This document shows positions 60,524 through 64,000 of a DNA stretch of 64,000 nt, in pieces. The stretch is from assembly GCA_027049035.1 (NCBI GenBank), contig JALTVI010000024.1:1-64000 (forward strand). The letters run 5' to 3'. The position numbers and the translations under genes are program-made. The notes under the pieces are model-generated. The model was not told the DNA's origin, did not search any database, and saw nothing but the letters and a program-made list of their open reading frames with translations. This DNA is from Sulfurovum sp. Lineage in GTDB: Bacteria; Campylobacterota; Campylobacteria; Campylobacterales; Sulfurovaceae. The first letter of the stretch is position 1. Every line of letters begins with the position of its first letter.

Positions 60524-61696
60524 ATGGAAATGCACTATGTCATTGACACATTCTTTTCGCTCTTTGCCATGACGCTGATCATCTTGATGGTACCCGGATT
60601 TGCCATGCTCGAAGCAGGTCTTGTACGTACCAAAAACGTTACATCGGTACTCACGGTCAATGTGATGATCTATGCAGTGGCTTCATTGGCTTTTCTGCTT
60701 ATAGGCTATACCTATGCCTTTGGAAGCTGGGATCATCAAGATAGCATCAACAAATATGCTTTCTTTCTCTTTCAAATGGCGTTTGTCGGGAAAGTAGTCA
60801 ACATTATGAGCGGCGGTGTCAGTGAACGCTCACGTATCATTCCGCTTGTGCTTTTCACCATTATTGTCGGAGCCTTTCTCTATCCGACCATCGTCAATAT
60901 CACCTGGGGTGCCAACTTCCTCTCCGGAACAATGTTTGACATCTCCGGCATGCACGACCTTGCCGGATCGACGGTCATCCACTCCACAGGCGGATGGGCG
61001 CTGCTTGCTGCGATTCTTATCATGGGTCCAAGACGCGGACGCTTCAAGGAAAACGGTGCCATTCAGGTCATTCCCGCTTCCAACATTCCACTTGTCGTGC
61101 TTGGTGCATTTCTGCTCTGGATCGGCTGGTTCGGTTTCAATGGCGGCTCTGTTGGGGCCATCTCTACCAAAGAGAGTGCCGATGCCGTTTCATTGACCAT
61201 TATGAATACAAACACTGCAGGACTTGCAGGAGCAATTGTGGGATGGCTTATGACCTATATACGCTATAAAAAGTTTGATGTCACCATGATCCTTAACGGT
61301 GCACTTGGCGGACTGGTAGCCATTACTGCAGGTCCTGATCTCTATGACATCCATACACCTATTCTAATCGGTGCCATTGGTGGTGCTTTGGTTGTTCTCT
61401 TTGTTCCATTCTTTGACAAACTGAAGATGGACGATCCTGTCGGAGCACTCTCGGTTCACTTGGTCAACGGTATCTGGGGTACACTGGCGGTAGGTATCTT
61501 CACAGACGTCAGCTTCCTGACGCAGCTTAAAGGGGTGGTTATGGTTGCTGCTATTGTTTTTCCACTCTCTTTTGTTATAATTTACAGTATCAACAAGATC
61601 TTTACGCTGCGTGCCGGTGACGATGAACAGCTTGAAGGTATCGATGCCATCGAGTGCGGTATCGAAGCCTATCCCGAATTTAAACGCAGTATCTAA
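60524..61696 (+). CDS. amt: Ammonium transporter, copy 2 (no signal peptide)
   Basis: A 390-residue Amt channel that lacks a signal peptide and starts directly with helix 1 (DTFFSLFAMTLIILMVPGFAMLEAGLV). The first pore His is in STVIHSTGGWALLAA and the second in GALSVHLVNGIWG. MGPRRGRFKENG follows helix 5. It is clearly divergent from copy 1, so it is not a recent duplicate. ATG 60524 is preferred, with GGAGG just before it; ATG 60530 is an alternative. The upstream frame is open to 60476. It is followed by a second PII gene after 20 bases. Confidence 0.93.
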   Translation: MEMHYVIDTFFSLFAMTLIILMVPGFAMLEAGLVRTKNVTSVLTVNVMIYAVASLAFLLIGYTYAFGSWDHQDSINKYAFFLFQMAFVGKVVNIMSGGVSERSRIIPLVLFTIIVGAFLYPTIVNITWGANFLSGTMFDISGMHDLAGSTVIHSTGGWALLAAILIMGPRRGRFKENGAIQVIPASNIPLVVLGAFLLWIGWFGFNGGSVGAISTKESADAVSLTIMNTNTAGLAGAIVGWLMTYIRYKKFDVTMILNGALGGLVAITAGPDLYDIHTPILIGAIGGALVVLFVPFFDKLKMDDPVGALSVHLVNGIWGTLAVGIFTDVSFLTQLKGVVMVAAIVFPLSFVIIYSINKIFTLRAGDDEQLEGIDAIECGIEAYPEFKRSI

Positions 61697-61704
61697 CCTA
61701 ATAA

Positions 61705-62058
<354 letters not shown>

Positions 62059-62119
62059 GCCTCTGGTTTGTTACGATACATTGCCCCGTAAAACGGGCTC
62101 TGTATTGCTGCATAATTTT

Positions 62120-62680
62120 CTATTTTATCCCTGACTTCACAAGCGCATTAATCTGTTCTTCACTTCCCAAAATGCTCCACTGAACACCATTTATACCAAA
62201 GTCACGTTCATACCGGGTAATACCTGCCTGTTTTAACTGATAGAGTGTTTTATCAATATCTGCATAACTGGTCTCAAACACATACTTCACCTGCTTTTCG
62301 TAAGGTACAATATCTGCAACTTCCAACACATCTTTCACTGCCTGCGCATAGGCACGCGCCATACCACCTGTCCCCAGCTTGATCCCGCCAAAATAGCGCA
62401 CGATCAATACCGCCACATTGACAAGTTCCTCTCCTCGCAGCACATTAAGTGCAGGCACTCCGGCACACCCTTTTGGTTCCCCGTCATCTGAACTGTTTTC
62501 AACTATCTGGTCATATTCGTTCAGATACCTTACGGCATAGACCACATGGTTGGCTTTTGGATGTTTCCGCTTGAGCTGTTCCTGCAATCCTGAAAATTCG
62601 CTGTAGGACACCATGAGTGTCAGAAATTTCGAACGGTTCACCTCTGTCAGTGACTCGTACCTCTTATCAACCGTTTTCAT
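62120..62680 (-). CDS. IMPACT/YigZ family protein
   Basis: A 186-residue protein of the UPF0029 family. The N-terminal SKFLTLMVSYSEFSGLQEQLKRKHPKANHVVYAVRY and EPKGCAGVPALNVL, VAVLIVRYFGGIKLGTGGMARAYAQAVKDVLE are the family core. The C-terminal half has the short alpha/beta domain YEKQVKYVFETSYADIDKTLYQL. Its cellular role is not settled; homologues relate to translation control in eukaryotes. It overlaps the hemH stop by one base. Confidence 0.9.
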   Translation of the reverse strand: MKTVDKRYESLTEVNRSKFLTLMVSYSEFSGLQEQLKRKHPKANHVVYAVRYLNEYDQIVENSSDDGEPKGCAGVPALNVLRGEELVNVAVLIVRYFGGIKLGTGGMARAYAQAVKDVLEVADIVPYEKQVKYVFETSYADIDKTLYQLKQAGITRYERDFGINGVQWSILGSEEQINALVKSGIK

Positions 62681-63624
62681 TACTTAGTGCCGACAGCAGC
62701 GACCCTCTTTGCAATCAGGTCTACAAACCTCTCATCATCGTTGAAACAGCCGGCAACACGGTAGTCTGCATATTTCAGTTTCTCGGCAATCTCACGATGT
62801 TCAATATCAAGTTCAAATACCGTTTCGGAATTGTCAATCGTAAATGCCAGAGGATAGATGAGCACCTTTCTGTGTGTCGGATTCCGCAGTACATCGGCAA
62901 GGTTCGGCTCCAGCCATGCCGATTTGCCTACTTTCGACTGATAGACCAGCTTGATGTCGTGAAAAGTAATTCCCTTTGAAGCAAGCCATGTCTTGATTGC
63001 CGAGACATTTCCCTCTACCTGCTTTTCGTAAGGGTCCCCCGCTTTGATGATACTCATAGGCAGACCATGAGCAGAAAGCAGCAGATCATACTCCTCTGTC
63101 CTTTTACCCTCCACAGCCTCAAGAATTTTTTCACCGCATACCTCGATGTAGTCATAATCGTCATAATAGGGATCGATCACAGTAAGCTTGGGTGCATACC
63201 CCATCGCTTCGCAACGCTCCTGAATATCCTCCACCGAAGAAAGGGTTGTCGTCGTTGAATACTGCGGATACATCGGAAAGAGCACAAGCTCCTCCACACC
63301 TGCCTCTTTGCAGGCATAGAGCGCTCTGTCGGCAAAGGGAGGAACATAGCGCATAGCTGCATAGACAGGCATCTCAAGCTGTTTCTCCAGTTTTTCAACA
63401 AGCTTTTGTGTCAGCTCCGGAAGCGGAGACTTTCCACCCAACAGCCGGTAGTTCTCCTTAACTTCTTCCAGACGCTTGGAGATGATAATGTTCGCAACGA
63501 ACTTTCGCATATAGGAATTCATTGGAAGAATGTGCTTGTCTGCGAACATATTGCGCAAAAAGAGCTCTACCTCGTCAATACTGTTTGGGCCGCCCATATT
63601 GAGCAGCAGAAGTGCCTGTTTCAT
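62680..63624 (-). CDS. hemH: Ferrochelatase
   Basis: A 314-residue enzyme inserting Fe2+ into protoporphyrin IX. It shows LLLNMGGPNSIDEVELFLRNMF at the N-terminus, MRYVPPFADRAL, LFPMYPQYSTTTTLS, the metal-binding LLSAHGLPMSIIKAGDPYEKQVE with the catalytic His, and YQSKVGKSAWLEPN. It is probably soluble, since no membrane helix is seen. It follows the divergent kdsB gene. Confidence 0.95.
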   Translation of the reverse strand: MKQALLLLNMGGPNSIDEVELFLRNMFADKHILPMNSYMRKFVANIIISKRLEEVKENYRLLGGKSPLPELTQKLVEKLEKQLEMPVYAAMRYVPPFADRALYACKEAGVEELVLFPMYPQYSTTTTLSSVEDIQERCEAMGYAPKLTVIDPYYDDYDYIEVCGEKILEAVEGKRTEEYDLLLSAHGLPMSIIKAGDPYEKQVEGNVSAIKTWLASKGITFHDIKLVYQSKVGKSAWLEPNLADVLRNPTHRKVLIYPLAFTIDNSETVFELDIEHREIAEKLKYADYRVAGCFNDDERFVDLIAKRVAAVGTK

Positions 63625-63669
63625 TCGCTTCCCGTCTGTTTAAAGTGCTGTATTTTAGCATAGAGAGTG

Positions 63670-63675
63670 TAAAAT
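63670..63675 (+). promoter_or_regulatory. -10 box of kdsB
   Basis: TAAAAT in GTGTAAAATCG, 30 bases before ATG 63706, with an AAAAAGGG ribosome-binding site. Confidence 0.4.
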
Positions 63676-63705
63676 CGTACCTAATACCACAAAAAAGGGT
63701 TTATC

Positions 63706-64000
63706 ATGATTATTATCCCCGCACGTATCGGCTCCACGCGCTTTCCGAACAAGGTTCTAGCAGACATCGGAGGGGTTCCGATGGTTGTACGGACCGCCAT
63801 AACCGTCAGCGATGTGGACGATGTCATGATTGCTACAGATGCACAGGAGGTTGTCGATATCGCTGCTGAGCACGACATCAAAGCCGTTCTCACCTCTGAT
63901 ACACACCAGAGCGGTACAGACCGCATCTATGAAGCAGCGAAAAAAGCAGCATTGAATGAAGATGCCATCATTATCAATGTCCAGGGAGACGAACCTTTCC
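63706..64000 (+). CDS. kdsB: 3-deoxy-manno-octulosonate cytidylyltransferase, 5' part
   Basis: The first 98 residues of KdsB run off the window end with an open frame. Visible features are IIPARIGSTRFPNKVLADIGG (the nucleotide-binding start), MVVRTA, VDDVMIATDAQEVVDIA, TSDTHQSGTDRIYEA and the metal-binding VQGDEPF near the end. It activates KDO as CMP-KDO for lipopolysaccharide core synthesis in the cytoplasm. Confidence 0.9.
   Translation, partial: MIIIPARIGSTRFPNKVLADIGGVPMVVRTAITVSDVDDVMIATDAQEVVDIAAEHDIKAVLTSDTHQSGTDRIYEAAKKAALNEDAIIINVQGDEPF

Overview
The window looks like a chromosomal segment of a Campylobacterota (epsilonproteobacterial) chemolithotroph of the Sulfurovum/Sulfurimonas kind. 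The evidence is family-level. GyrA carries Thr86 and Asp90 in exactly the Campylobacter numbering. The cobalamin, sulfite-oxidation and nitrate-assimilation gene sets, dense overlapping operons and TATAAT-type -10 boxes with weak -35 regions all fit. I could not run a database search, so the genus is an inference.

Layout. 1-10.6 kb: a corrinoid uptake ABC transporter (btuF-, btuD- and btuC-like), then the late cobalamin (nucleotide-loop) pathway cobT, cobU, cobD, cobQ, cbiB, cobS, cobC and a Cys-rich zf-like protein. An AT-rich foreign-looking membrane-protein gene is inserted between cbiB and cobS. 10.6-17.2 kb: an L,D-transpeptidase, an exopolysaccharide export and tyrosine phosphoregulation set (OPX lipoprotein, PHP phosphatase, Wzc-like kinase), a beta-barrel OMP and galE. 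17.4-17.6 kb: two tandem tRNA-Asn genes. 17.6-29.4 kb: housekeeping (radical SAM protein, hemE, asd, gyrA, thioredoxin, selO, yebC, ABC-F ATPase). 29.5-31.0 kb: a sulfite dehydrogenase pair. 31.2-45.8 kb: an ArsC-like protein, two c-di-GMP proteins, lolA, secA, a LolC/E-type permease, an AsmA-like giant protein, mltG and a PP2C/Ser-Thr kinase fusion. 46.4-54.4 kb: nitrate assimilation (nitrate transporter, nirA, a DmsBC-like FeS/membrane fusion, a molybdopterin nitrate reductase). 54.4-57 kb: thiI and a DUF234-like protein. 57.0-62.1 kb: a degenerate NtrC/NtrB-like pair followed by two amt-PII couples. 62.1-64 kb: an IMPACT family protein, hemH and the start of kdsB.

How the genes work together. 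The most interesting unit is a candidate nitrogen regulon. A 17-bp palindrome, TGATTA-N5-TAATCA, occurs five times: twice between the divergent nasA and nirA genes, and once each before the NtrC-like gene, amt-1 and amt-2. At nasA, nirA and amt-1 its centre lies 41-42 bp from the first base of a good -10 box; before amt-2 it lies 40 bp from a weak one. At the regulator gene it lies just downstream of the -10. The regulator pair is an NtrC/NtrB look-alike that has lost the receiver domain, the sigma54-contacting loop and the kinase catalytic motifs. NirA also carries a C-terminal extension resembling the C-lobe of a Ser/Thr kinase, close to a PP2C-kinase fusion gene.

The intergenic regions hold several families of structured repeats: heptameric tandem arrays combined with hairpin modules. 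Stem differences between copies are compensatory, so these structures appear to be selected.
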